From JAHEJN01 sp963787285 (GTDB taxonomy: Bacteria > Actinomycetota > Acidimicrobiia > Acidimicrobiales > JAHEJN01): a stretch of DNA of 64,000 nt. The stretch lies in assembly GCA_963787285.1 (NCBI GenBank), contig CAWBCM010000009.1:98040-162039 (forward strand). Direction: 5' to 3'. The translations under genes and the position numbers were made by a program. The notes beneath the pieces were generated by a model. It was not told where the DNA came from, searched no databases, and was given only the letters and a program-made list of their open reading frames with translations. Shown one piece after another: positions 8,892-16,685 of the stretch (positions within the stretch are counted from its first letter, which is position 1; the number at the start of each line of letters is the position of its first letter).

Positions 8892-10588
8892 CTCGGCGCC
8901 TGCAGTCTGATCGTGGTGCCGCGCCCTTCGCTGCTGTCGATTGCAAGCGTTGCGTCGACCGATTCGGCTCGCTCGCACATGATGCGCAGCCCGAAGTGTC
9001 CACCGGGAACCGAGTGAGGGTCGAAGCCGCATCCGTCGTCGGAGATGCGAAGCGCCACCGGTGGTCCCGCGGTGAGCTCGACGGTGAGCGAGCTGGCTTC
9101 GGCGTGCTGGGCGACGTTGCCGAGCGCCTCCTGGGCGATTCGATAGAAGGCAATGTGGAGGGCGGGTTCGAGCTTCACCCGTTCGAGGGCGAGCTCGACG
9201 TCGAGGGTACGGCGACACTCGAGGGCGGCGAGCAGGAACTCGATGAGCTCGTGGAGGTCGACGTCGGTCAGCCCCTCGGGCCGGAGCTCGAGCAACAGCG
9301 CCCGCATCTCGGCCAGTGCTCCCCGCGTGAGCTGGCGGAGGCGATCGACACGATGATGCAGGTTCGAGTCGCCGGCGACGTCGCCGAGAAGCGACTCGGC
9401 GGTGAGCGCGGCCGTCCAGAGAGTCTGGTTGACGGCGTCGTGCAGATCGCGCGCGAGCCGTTGCCGCTCCTCGGCAGCCGCGAGCTCCGACATCCGACTG
9501 GCCAGCTGGGCGTTCGACAAGGCGGCACCGGCCTGGTCGGCCACCGCGCCGAGACGGTCGGCGTGACCCTCGGTGAAGAACTCGCGGGTGGCGCTCTCGA
9601 CCATCAGGTACCCCACGAGCTGATCGGCGACCTGCATGCGGGCACCCAGTGTCGACCGGGCCGGCCCGATCGCCGCCATGGGCCGATCGACGATCACCGG
9701 TCCGTGCTCGGCCCGGAGCCGGCGGATCACGGTGAGCGCCTCGATGTCACACGCCTCGATGTCGATCGACGCGGGCAGGTAGCCGTAACCGGCGTGGAAG
9801 TGGCTCAGCTCGCAGTTCCCGTCGGCATCGGCGAGCACGATCGCTGCGAGGTCGTTCGAGACGAGTCGCTCGATTCCCCCGAGCGCCTGCTCACCGACCG
9901 CGGTGAGGTCGAAGGTCTTCGACATCGCGGCTGCGGTGTCACGCAGCGCTTCGGCGTAGGCGCGTTGCTGGCGCTCCTCGGCCTGCAGCCGGATGCGGTC
10001 CTCGACTTCACGCCGCAACGCCTCGTTGGCCCGCACCAGCTCGTTGGTCCGCTGGATCACCCGCTCGTCGAGATCGTCGAGCGTTCTCGTCAACTCCTCT
10101 TCGGCCCGGCGCCGATCGGTGATGTCCTCGAAGGTCCCGAGGATCCCGATGATCTGACCGTCGATGTCGCGAAGCGGCACCTTGTTGGTCTCGATCCACC
10201 GGAGTTCGCCGTCGGCCCGACGGAGTCGTTCGAGGATGCCGTACTGCGGCTCACCGCTCTCGATCACCGCCTGATCCCAGTCCATGAACCACTCGGAGCT
10301 GTACTCGGCGTCGTCGGCCCACGGCATGTCGCGATCGGACTTCCCGAGCAACAGGGCCGACTCGAACCCGGCGAAGGTGGAGAAGACCTCGTTGCACCCG
10401 AGGTAGCACGAGTCGGAGTCCTTCCAGAAGACCGCGTTGGTCATGGAGTCCATGAGGATCTGCAGCATCTGTTGGCTGGCGAGCAGCGCATCGCTTCCCG
10501 TGAGCTCGGCCTGGAGCAGAGCGGCGTACAGGCGACGAACGTCGTCGGTCGAGGCGGCGTGAGCAGGGTCGAGCGCTGATTGCTCCAT
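8888..10588 (-). CDS. PAS-GAF sensor histidine kinase (HisKA_3 type)
   Basis: Cytoplasmic sensor kinase, 566 aa, intact. N-terminal helix with LYAALLQAELTGSDALL; PAS domain about residues 40-165 (NAVFWKDSDSCYLGCNEVF, LRWIETNKVPLRDIDGQIIG, GTFEDITDRRRAEEELTR); coiled coil about 165-215; GAF-like domain about 225-365 (HADRLGAVADQAGAALSNAQ); HisKA_3 dimerisation helix with phospho-His in ERQRLARDLHDAVNQTLW (about 380); and an HATPase_c domain with FYRIAQEALGNVAQHAEAS (N box) and ISDDGCGFDP (G box). No membrane segment is seen, so the signal is probably cytoplasmic. The stop overlaps the regulator start. Confidence 0.95.
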   Translation of the reverse strand: MEQSALDPAHAASTDDVRRLYAALLQAELTGSDALLASQQMLQILMDSMTNAVFWKDSDSCYLGCNEVFSTFAGFESALLLGKSDRDMPWADDAEYSSEWFMDWDQAVIESGEPQYGILERLRRADGELRWIETNKVPLRDIDGQIIGILGTFEDITDRRRAEEELTRTLDDLDERVIQRTNELVRANEALRREVEDRIRLQAEERQQRAYAEALRDTAAAMSKTFDLTAVGEQALGGIERLVSNDLAAIVLADADGNCELSHFHAGYGYLPASIDIEACDIEALTVIRRLRAEHGPVIVDRPMAAIGPARSTLGARMQVADQLVGYLMVESATREFFTEGHADRLGAVADQAGAALSNAQLASRMSELAAAEERQRLARDLHDAVNQTLWTAALTAESLLGDVAGDSNLHHRVDRLRQLTRGALAEMRALLLELRPEGLTDVDLHELIEFLLAALECRRTLDVELALERVKLEPALHIAFYRIAQEALGNVAQHAEASSLTVELTAGPPVALRISDDGCGFDPHSVPGGHFGLRIMCERAESVDATLAIDSSEGRGTTIRLQAPS

Positions 10589-10642
10589 CAGGGTGCACAG
10601 TACGACGGATTGGCCGTTGGACCCATAGCGGCAGCGAACGGC

Positions 10643-10930
10643 TCAGGCTTCGACGACCTCGTAGTCGAGCTCCATGAACTCGGCCACGTCGGGCATCCAG
10701 ACGTCGGCGACGAACGCGAGGTGGTCGGGATGGTCGTTGTATCCGTCGTAATGCGCCCGCGACTCGAAGTACATCGACAGCGCATGGGTGAAGTCGTTCT
10801 TGGCTCCGACCTGGCGCAGCACCTGGAAGTCGACGACGCCCTCGATGGCGGCGAGCGAACGGGCCTTCTCGAGGAAGTCGGCGACGTCGGCCCGGTCACT
10901 CAGGCGGAACGCGACGGTGTGCTGGATCAT
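10643..10930 (-). CDS. Dabb (stress-responsive A/B barrel) domain protein
   Basis: Small 95-aa protein: MIQHTVAFRLSDRADVADFL, then GVVDFQVLRQVGAKNDFTHA and SMYFESRAHYDGYNDHPDHL. This is the dimeric alpha-beta barrel Dabb fold, with the usual H at position 4 and a Y..HP.H block. The start at 10930 has GGGAG 5 bases upstream. Members of this family act in aromatic or polyketide metabolism or stress; no specific role can be assigned. It is divergent from the GntR regulator, so the 116-base gap may carry promoters for both. Confidence 0.85.
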   Translation of the reverse strand: MIQHTVAFRLSDRADVADFLEKARSLAAIEGVVDFQVLRQVGAKNDFTHALSMYFESRAHYDGYNDHPDHLAFVADVWMPDVAEFMELDYEVVEA

Positions 10931-10994
10931 GGTGTCTCCCGGTCGGGCCGGCATCGGGCCGTCATCGTAGGCCATCGATCTCGCCCAGTTCCCT

Positions 10995-11014
10995 CCGATT
11001 GATCGGATTGGTTG
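10995..11014. promoter_or_regulatory. Dyad plus ATTGGTTG half-site ahead of gntR
   Basis: CCGAT-TG-ATCGG (10995-11006) is a perfect 5-bp dyad, followed at once by ATTGGTTG (11007-11014) and CATT. The same ATTGGTTG word forms the arm of the operator at 11745-11768. This fits autoregulation of the GntR gene that starts at 11047 and may also affect the divergent Dabb gene. Confidence 0.45.
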
Positions 11015-11046
11015 CATTCTGTGCCGCCAGCGTGCATGGTCGGGGG

Positions 11047-11694
11047 GTGAACAGCAGAGACATCGCGACGAGAATCCGGTCGTACTGGGTCGACGAGGGG
11101 CTCGAGTCGGGCGATCGACTGCCACCCGAGCGTGAGTTGGTCGGCCTGCTCGATCTGTCGAGATCGCAGCTCCGTACCGGGCTTGCCCGCCTGGAGTCGG
11201 AACGAGCGATCACCCGGCAGGTGGGGAGAGGAACCTTCCTGGCCGGCGAGCGCACGACGAACGAGCACGTGAGCCCCAAAGAGGTGCTTGCTGTTCGGCT
11301 GTTGTTGGAGCCGGCGATGATGAGCCTGGTCGTCGCCAACGCCACCAAGACCGATTTCGATCGCCTGGAACAGTGCCTTTCCGCCGCAGAGGCCGCTCCG
11401 TCACAGGCAGAGTTCGAAGCGTGGGACGCCGCGCTGCACACGGCCATCGTCGAGGCGACCCACAACGTCCTCATCACCGACCTCTATGCACTGATCACCG
11501 CAGCGAGGGACACGACGGTCTGGGGTGATCTCAAGCGGGCCTCGTTCTCCGCCGAACGCCGTGTGACCTACAACTCCCAACATCGGTCGATCGTCGAGGC
11601 GCTGATCCGACGCGACGCGGCCACCGCAGCCGCTCGGGTGTCCGAGCACCTCCGCCAGATCTCGGCGAACATGTTCGGAAGCGACTCGCTGTAG
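11047..11694 (+). CDS. GntR-family regulator, FadR/FCD subfamily
   Basis: DNA-binding repressor, 215 aa from the GTG at 11047 (VNSRDIATRIRSYWVDEG). The winged HTH reads GDRLPPERELVGLLDLSRSQ, LRTGLARLESERAITRQVGR and GTFLAG. The FCD ligand-binding domain has EVLAVRLLLEPAMMSLVV, FEAWDAALHTAIVEATHN (Asp and His of the usual metal site) and YNSQHRSIVEALIRRD. Effectors of this subfamily are usually small carboxylic acids. The next operon, beginning with a FAH hydrolase, lies 100 bases downstream and has a promoter and dyad that this protein probably binds. Confidence 0.9.
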   Translation: MNSRDIATRIRSYWVDEGLESGDRLPPERELVGLLDLSRSQLRTGLARLESERAITRQVGRGTFLAGERTTNEHVSPKEVLAVRLLLEPAMMSLVVANATKTDFDRLEQCLSAAEAAPSQAEFEAWDAALHTAIVEATHNVLITDLYALITAARDTTVWGDLKRASFSAERRVTYNSQHRSIVEALIRRDAATAAARVSEHLRQISANMFGSDSL

Positions 11695-11706
11695 CTCGTT
11701 CACCGG

Positions 11707-11735
11707 TTGACAGCGGTCGGCTCCCCCGTTAGCTT
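11707..11735 (+). promoter_or_regulatory. Sigma70-type promoter for the FAH operon
   Basis: TTGACA at 11707-11712, a 17-base spacer, then TAGCTT at 11730-11735. The -35 is a perfect consensus and the spacing is ideal; the -10 is weaker. It lies 60 bases upstream of the FAH start codon and directly before the 11745-11768 dyad. Confidence 0.6.
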
Positions 11736-11744
11736 CCGAACAGG

Positions 11745-11768
11745 CCAACCAATAGCAGTATTGGTTGG
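11745..11768. promoter_or_regulatory. Operator-like inverted repeat CCAACCAAT / ATTGGTTGG
   Basis: Two perfect 9-bp arms, CCAACCAAT (11745-11753) and ATTGGTTGG (11760-11768), separated by 6 bases. It begins 10 bases after the -10 box, so it covers the likely transcription start, a classic repressor position. The arm word recurs ahead of the gntR gene. Binding by that regulator is inferred. Confidence 0.65.
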
Positions 11769-11794
11769 CATTGGTTCGGATTCGGTGGTGGTCC

Positions 11795-12655
11795 ATGCGA
11801 TTTGCGACAGTCGAGTACCGCGGTGACCGCCGGGTGGCCATCGACGACCCCTCGACACCCGAGTCATCGAACCTGTTGGCCGCGTCGTACCGGTCGGTGC
11901 TCGATGTCATCGACATCGCACCGGTGCTGATCGACGTGACCGAGCGCGTCGACGCCTCGGTGGTCCACCGACTCGCGCCCATTCCCGAACCTCGACGGAG
12001 CATCCTCTGCGTCGGCAAGAACTACCGAGAGCACGCAATCGAGTTCGCAACCAGTGGCTTCGATCAGTCCGACAACGCCGGCAAGGCGCCCGAACCCGAG
12101 CATCCGATCGTCTTCACCAAGTTCCCCTCCTCGGTGATCGGGCCCCACGACACGGTCGACCTGATGCCGCACGTCACGTCGATGGTCGACTACGAGGCGG
12201 AGTTGGCGGTGATCATCGGCGCTCGCGGTCGCGACATCACGCCGGGCGACGCGATGGGTCACGTGTGGGGCTACACGATCGTGAACGACGTCACCGCCCG
12301 CGACCGACAGAAGACCCACAAGCAGTGGCTGTTGGGCAAGACCCTCGACACCTTCTGCCCGATGGGCCCGGTGGCTGTGACCGCCGACGAGATCGATCTC
12401 GCCGACACCTGGGTCACCAGCTACGTCAACGGCGAGCGCCGTCAGCACGCGAACACCCGCGACCTCATCTTCTCGGTGCCCGACATCATCGCCACCATCT
12501 CGGCCGGCTTCACCCTGCAACCAGGCGACATCATCGCCACCGGCACCCCGGCGGGCGTCGGGATCGGCCTCGATCCGCCGCAGTTCCTCCGGTCCGGCGA
12601 TCGGGTGACCATCGAGGTCACCAACATCGGCACCCTCGAGAACCCGTTCAAGTAG
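11795..12655 (+). CDS. Fumarylacetoacetate hydrolase (FAH) family protein
   Basis: Cytoplasmic FAH-superfamily enzyme, 286 aa, intact. Signature blocks are ILCVGKNYREHAIEF, IVFTKFPSSVIGPHD, VDYEAELAVIIG (acidic metal ligands), WGYTIVNDVTARDRQ, LLGKTLDTFCPMGPV and GDIIATGTPAGVGIG. The family cleaves or isomerises 2-oxo- or 3-oxo-acid enols, such as fumarylpyruvate or 5-carboxymethyl-2-hydroxymuconate isomer. The ATG at 11795 gives the MRFATVEYRGD start typical of the family. First gene of a three-gene operon with an alpha/beta hydrolase and an amidohydrolase, suggesting degradation of a cyclic or aromatic compound. Confidence 0.93.
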   Translation: MRFATVEYRGDRRVAIDDPSTPESSNLLAASYRSVLDVIDIAPVLIDVTERVDASVVHRLAPIPEPRRSILCVGKNYREHAIEFATSGFDQSDNAGKAPEPEHPIVFTKFPSSVIGPHDTVDLMPHVTSMVDYEAELAVIIGARGRDITPGDAMGHVWGYTIVNDVTARDRQKTHKQWLLGKTLDTFCPMGPVAVTADEIDLADTWVTSYVNGERRQHANTRDLIFSVPDIIATISAGFTLQPGDIIATGTPAGVGIGLDPPQFLRSGDRVTIEVTNIGTLENPFK

Positions 12656-12675
12656 CGCCCAAGGAAGGCACACGC

Positions 12676-13446
12676 ATGCTCACCCAGATCAACGGCAAAC
12701 AGCTCTGGCTCGAGACCACGGGAGACGGTCCGACTGTGGTGATGGTGCACGGCCTCGGTGGAACCACCACCTTCTACGACGCCGTGACCTCCCGGCTGGC
12801 CAACGACCACCGTGTCGTCGCCTTCGATCTCAATGGCCACGGCCGCAGCCCGCTCACCGGCGCAGTGTCGATCGAGAGTTTTGCCGATGACCTGGGTGCC
12901 GTGCTCGATCATGTCGGCGCCGACTCGGCGTCGGTCATCGGTCATTCCATGGGTTCGGCCGTCGTTCAGACCTTCGCGGCCAGCCACGCGGATCGGGTCG
13001 ACAAACTCGTCCTCCTCGGGCCCATCCGGGAGCTTCCCGACGCCGGTCGTAACGGACTGCGCGAGCGAGCGGCGACCGTTCGGACCCAGACGATCGGAGC
13101 GATTGCCGGAACCATCGCCAACGCCGGCACGGGGCCGAAGACGAAGGACGAGCGGCCGGAGATCGTCGGGTACGTTCGCGAAAGCGTGCTCGGACAAACC
13201 GATGAGGGGTACGCCGTGGCCTGCGAGGCGGCAGCAGACACCGTCGACGCCGACCAGGCGGCCATCACCTGTCCGGTCCTGCTCGTCACCGGAACCGCCG
13301 ACGGCATCGCGCCACCGGAGAAGACCGAGCACATCGCCGCCGGGTTCGGCGACGCCACCGTTCACGTCATCGACGGCATCGGTCACTGGACCGTCGTCGA
13401 AGCCGGGGTCGAGGTCGCCTCGCTGGTGGCGGAGTTCCTCGACTGA
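12676..13446 (+). CDS. Alpha/beta hydrolase (enol-lactonase-like)
   Basis: Single-domain alpha/beta hydrolase, 256 aa. It shows the oxyanion HG block VVMVHGLGGTTTFYDAV, nucleophile elbow VIGHSMGSAV (Ser about residue 95), acid LLVTGTADGIAP and catalytic His in VIDGIGHWTVVE. The lid is small, as in 3-oxoadipate enol-lactonases and related C-C or lactone hydrolases. AAGGAAGG precedes the ATG at 12676. It is 20 bases after the FAH stop, so it is co-transcribed. Substrate unknown. Confidence 0.92.
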   Translation: MLTQINGKQLWLETTGDGPTVVMVHGLGGTTTFYDAVTSRLANDHRVVAFDLNGHGRSPLTGAVSIESFADDLGAVLDHVGADSASVIGHSMGSAVVQTFAASHADRVDKLVLLGPIRELPDAGRNGLRERAATVRTQTIGAIAGTIANAGTGPKTKDERPEIVGYVRESVLGQTDEGYAVACEAAADTVDADQAAITCPVLLVTGTADGIAPPEKTEHIAAGFGDATVHVIDGIGHWTVVEAGVEVASLVAEFLD

Positions 13447-13449
13447 GAT

Positions 13450-13487
<38 letters not shown>

Positions 13488-13524
13488 CATCGCAGCATCG
13501 CTGCATTCACGGGGGAGTAGGCCA

Positions 13525-14769
13525 ATGAGCAAGACCGAGGACGTCGTCTTCAAGAACGTGCAGGTCATCGACGGCAACGCCGACGAGGCCTTCGCCGCGG
13601 AGGTGCTGGTGCGCGACGGCGTGATCGCAGCGGTGGAGCGGGGCGGAGGCCTGCCCGAGAGCGACGACCGCGTCATCGACGGCAGGGGTCGCACGCTCAT
13701 GTCGGGCTTGTGCGATGCCCACACCCACCTGAGTTGGAACAGCGGCGACCTCGACGGCATTGCGTCGATGGAGGTCGAGGATCACGTGCTCGTGTGCGCC
13801 GAATCGGCCCGGATCCTCCTCGACGCCGGCTACACCATGGCGGTCGGAGCCGCGGCGGCCAAGATGCGACTCGACATCGCCACCCGCGACGCCATCAACG
13901 CGGGCATGATCCCCGGACCGCGCTACCTGGCGTCGGTACGCGAGATCTGCTCGCCGGCCGGAATGCTCGTTCCCGGTATCTCCACACAGGTCAGCGGGGT
14001 CGAGGAGATGCGCAAGGCGGTGCGGGAGGCCCTTCGGCTCGGCGCCGACATCGTCAAGATCATCCAGAGCGGCGAGTCGATCACCCAACGGGCGTGGGCC
14101 GGCGACGACTACCTCACCGACGACGAGATCGCCGTGGCCGTCGAGGAGGCCAACCGGCTCGGGCGCCGCGTGGCAACGCATGCCCGCAGCACCGAGAGCT
14201 GCCTGAAGGCGGCCCGCAACGGCGTCGACATCTTCTACCACATGAGCTACGCCGACGAGGCGTGCATCGACCTCATCGCCGAGCGGAAGGAAGAGGTCTT
14301 CGTCGCGCCGGGGCTGCACTGGTTGTACGCCTCGCTCTACGAAGCCGACGCCTTCGGCTTTCCCCAGGAGGCGGCCGAGGCGGTGGGCTACAAGCTCGAG
14401 CTCGACGCCGGCATCGAGGGACTCAAGGAGATGCATCGACGAGGCATCCGGGTGCTGCCCGGCGGTGACTACGGCTTCGCCTGGACGCCACACGGCACCA
14501 ACGCCCGCGATCTCCAGCACTTCGTCGAGCTCCTCGACTTCACGCCGATGGAGGCCATCCGGGCGGCGACGGTTCACGGAGGCGCCATCATGGCGAACGA
14601 CAAGCTCGGCAAGGTGGAACGCGGCTATCTCGCCGACTTGCTGCTCGTCGACGGCGATCCCCTCGCCGACATCACGGTCTTGCAGGACCACTCCAACCTC
14701 GTCGGCATCATGAAGGACGGCAGCTTCCACAAAGACCCCGACATCACCGATTTCGTCGCTTCCCGATAG
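13525..14769 (+). CDS. Amidohydrolase-superfamily metal-dependent hydrolase
   Basis: TIM-barrel metallohydrolase, 414 aa, intact. Strand-1 metal motif LCDAHTHLSW (HxH), then MAVGAAAAKMRLDIATRDAI, the metal Lys candidate in ADIVKIIQSGESI, His ligands in RVATHARS and DIFYHMSYADE, and the catalytic Asp region LPGGDYGFAWTPHGTNA. The C-terminal sandwich reads LGKVERGYLADLLLVDGDPL. This matches the imidazolonepropionase/prolidase-like amidohydrolases. GGGGGAG precedes the ATG by 9 bases. As third gene of the FAH operon it may open a cyclic amide or lactam early in the pathway. Its 3' end overlaps the convergent proline-racemase-like gene by 26 bases. Confidence 0.9.
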   Translation: MSKTEDVVFKNVQVIDGNADEAFAAEVLVRDGVIAAVERGGGLPESDDRVIDGRGRTLMSGLCDAHTHLSWNSGDLDGIASMEVEDHVLVCAESARILLDAGYTMAVGAAAAKMRLDIATRDAINAGMIPGPRYLASVREICSPAGMLVPGISTQVSGVEEMRKAVREALRLGADIVKIIQSGESITQRAWAGDDYLTDDEIAVAVEEANRLGRRVATHARSTESCLKAARNGVDIFYHMSYADEACIDLIAERKEEVFVAPGLHWLYASLYEADAFGFPQEAAEAVGYKLELDAGIEGLKEMHRRGIRVLPGGDYGFAWTPHGTNARDLQHFVELLDFTPMEAIRAATVHGGAIMANDKLGKVERGYLADLLLVDGDPLADITVLQDHSNLVGIMKDGSFHKDPDITDFVASR

Positions 14770-15838
14770 GAGCGTCGGTCTGTCGACTGCCGGCGCCTGG
14801 CCACGTGTCGGACAGCCGGTAGCCCTCGGGCCAGGGATCGGTCGGGTCGACCGTGTGTTGGTGGGTTCCCGTTATCCACGCCCGGCCCGTGATCGTCGGG
14901 ACGATCGCCGGGCGCTCCCCCACCGTGCATCGCGCGGAGATGGTTCCGACGAAGGTCGAGTCGATCACCGAGCGCATCGTGAGCCGATTGCCGACGTCCA
15001 TCAGGCCCCGTGCGGCCAGCACGGCCATGCGAGCCGACACGCCCGTGCCGGTCGGTGAGCGATCGAGCTTCCCCGGGTCGATGACCGACGTGCTTCTGAG
15101 GATCCAGTCGGACCCGGCCGATCCGGGTTCGGGCTCGAGGGTCTCGGCGATCTGACAGAACGAGAGGTGGTTCCACTCGAGGCCGGCGTCGTTGCCGGGA
15201 TGGGAGAACCCGAGCTGCTCGTTGGCGGCCGCCGTGATGCGGGCGCCGGCCACTGCGAGCTCGGCGGCGGCCGCGGGAACGACCTCGAGGTCGATGTCGG
15301 CGGCATCGACCATCACGAAACTGTCGCCCCCGAAGGCCGTGTCGACCCGCAGCGACCCGAACCCCTCGACCTCGATCGTCGCATCGAGCTCCGACACGAA
15401 CGAGGCCACATTGGTGAGCGTCACCGCCTCGACCTTGCCCGCCGCACACCGGGCCTCGACCTCGACCAGGCCACCGGGCGCCTCGAGGGTGAGGCGGGTG
15501 ACCGGCTCCACCATCGGGACGAGCCCGGTCTCGAGCACCACCGTGGCGACGCACATGGCGTTGGAACCCGACATGGGCGGCGTGTGCATGGGCTCCATGA
15601 CGATGAAGCCCATCTGGGCCGCCGGGTTTCGTGGCGGCACGAGCAGGTTCACGTGCCGGAACACGCCTCCCCTGGGCTCGTTCAGGAGGAGGTTCCGCAG
15701 CGATCCGTCGGTGTGGATCCACCGAGCCTGGTCCCACAGCGTCTCGCCGGGCGGGGGCGGAACACCGTCGACGATGACGTCGCCGACCTCACCCTCGGCA
15801 TGGCAGCTCACGGTGTGGAGGACTCGGTCCGGACCCAT
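14744..15838 (-). CDS. Proline racemase superfamily; probable trans-3-hydroxy-L-proline dehydratase
   Basis: 364 aa, intact. Family blocks are VLHTVSCHAEGEVGDVIVDG, LLNEPRGGVFRHVNLLVPP, HTPPMSGSNAMCVATVV, FGGDSFVMVDAADI, ITAAANEQLGFSHPG, KLDRSPTGTGVSARMAVLAA and GRAWITGTHQHTVDPTDPWP. In racemases and epimerases both catalytic positions are usually Cys (first may be Ser); here the first is Ser (MSGSN) and the second is Thr (SPTGTG). A Thr at the second position is the known signature of trans-3-hydroxyproline dehydratases, which make delta1-pyrroline-2-carboxylate. Convergent with the FAH operon and divergent from the crotonase. Reaction assignment is inference from the residue pair. Confidence 0.88.
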   Translation of the reverse strand: MGPDRVLHTVSCHAEGEVGDVIVDGVPPPPGETLWDQARWIHTDGSLRNLLLNEPRGGVFRHVNLLVPPRNPAAQMGFIVMEPMHTPPMSGSNAMCVATVVLETGLVPMVEPVTRLTLEAPGGLVEVEARCAAGKVEAVTLTNVASFVSELDATIEVEGFGSLRVDTAFGGDSFVMVDAADIDLEVVPAAAAELAVAGARITAAANEQLGFSHPGNDAGLEWNHLSFCQIAETLEPEPGSAGSDWILRSTSVIDPGKLDRSPTGTGVSARMAVLAARGLMDVGNRLTMRSVIDSTFVGTISARCTVGERPAIVPTITGRAWITGTHQHTVDPTDPWPEGYRLSDTWPGAGSRQTDAPIGKRRNR

Positions 15839-15891
15839 CGGCCGATGCTAATGCTCGACACGACTGGGGAACCTCGGGCGATAGTTGTCCC

Positions 15892-16677
15892 ATGACCGTG
15901 AGTATCGACACCATCGGATCCGTCCGGATCATCACCATCGACCGACCGGAAGTGCGCAACGCCGTCGACGGACCCACCGCACGCGCCCTCTTCGACGCCT
16001 TCGCCGACGCCGACCGCGACGCAGAGATCGCGGCGGCGGTCCTCACCGGTGCCGGCGGCACGTTCTGTTCCGGCGCCGACCTGTCGGCCCTCGCCACCGG
16101 AGCCGGCAACCGGGTCGGCCAGGAGAGCCCCGACGAGATCGTCGGATCGCTCGGACCCATGGGACCGACTCGTCTACGGCTCGACACGCCGGTGATCGCC
16201 GCCATCGAGGGCTACGCCGTCGCCGGGGGTCTGGAGCTGGCGATCTGGTGCGATCTGCGGGTCGTCGCCTCCGACGCGAAGCTCGGCGTGTTCTGCCGCC
16301 GCTGGGGCGTACCGCTCATCGACGGGGGCACGGTGCGTCTCCCCCGTCTGATCGGCGAGTCCCGCGCCGCCGACCTGATCCTCACCGGACGCGAGGTGGC
16401 GGCGCCGGAGGCGCACCAGATGGGACTCGTCAATCGAGTGACGGAGCCCGGCGGCGCGCTGACGGCCGCGATCGAACTCGCCGAGCAGCTCGGTGCGTTC
16501 CCCCCGCGCTGCCTGCGCAGCGACCGTGCCTCGATGTACGGCCAACACGGGCTCGACCTCGGCACCGCGCTGCGCGGAGAAGTCGATCTCGGCTTGGCGA
16601 CGATCCGATCGGGTGAGACCGTCGCCGGGGCCCAACGCTTCGCGGAGGGCGAGGGCCGTCACGGCCGGTTCGGCTGA
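15892..16677 (+). CDS. Enoyl-CoA hydratase/isomerase (crotonase) family protein
   Basis: Crotonase-fold protein, 261 aa, intact. It starts MTVSIDTIGSVRIITIDRPE, with RNAVDGPTARALFDAF and the first oxyanion-hole segment GGTFCSGADLSAL. The second oxyanion segment is PVIAAIEGYAVAGGLELAIW; DRRCD-like region CDLRVVASDAKLGVFCRRWG; then GLVNRV. The first catalytic Glu of hydratases falls in GVPLIDGGTVRL, where it appears replaced (Asp-Gly-Gly), so a plain hydratase role is doubtful and isomerase or hydrolase activity is possible. It stands 53 bases from the divergent proline-racemase-like gene. Confidence 0.9.
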   Translation: MTVSIDTIGSVRIITIDRPEVRNAVDGPTARALFDAFADADRDAEIAAAVLTGAGGTFCSGADLSALATGAGNRVGQESPDEIVGSLGPMGPTRLRLDTPVIAAIEGYAVAGGLELAIWCDLRVVASDAKLGVFCRRWGVPLIDGGTVRLPRLIGESRAADLILTGREVAAPEAHQMGLVNRVTEPGGALTAAIELAEQLGAFPPRCLRSDRASMYGQHGLDLGTALRGEVDLGLATIRSGETVAGAQRFAEGEGRHGRFG

Positions 16678-16685
16678 CGGCCGCT

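Noticed and set aside
8318..10579. Very long open frame on the plus strand opposite the sensor kinase and regulator
   Set aside because: Arg/Gly/Val-rich without domains; it is the antisense shadow of a high-GC gene whose motifs are clear on the minus strand.
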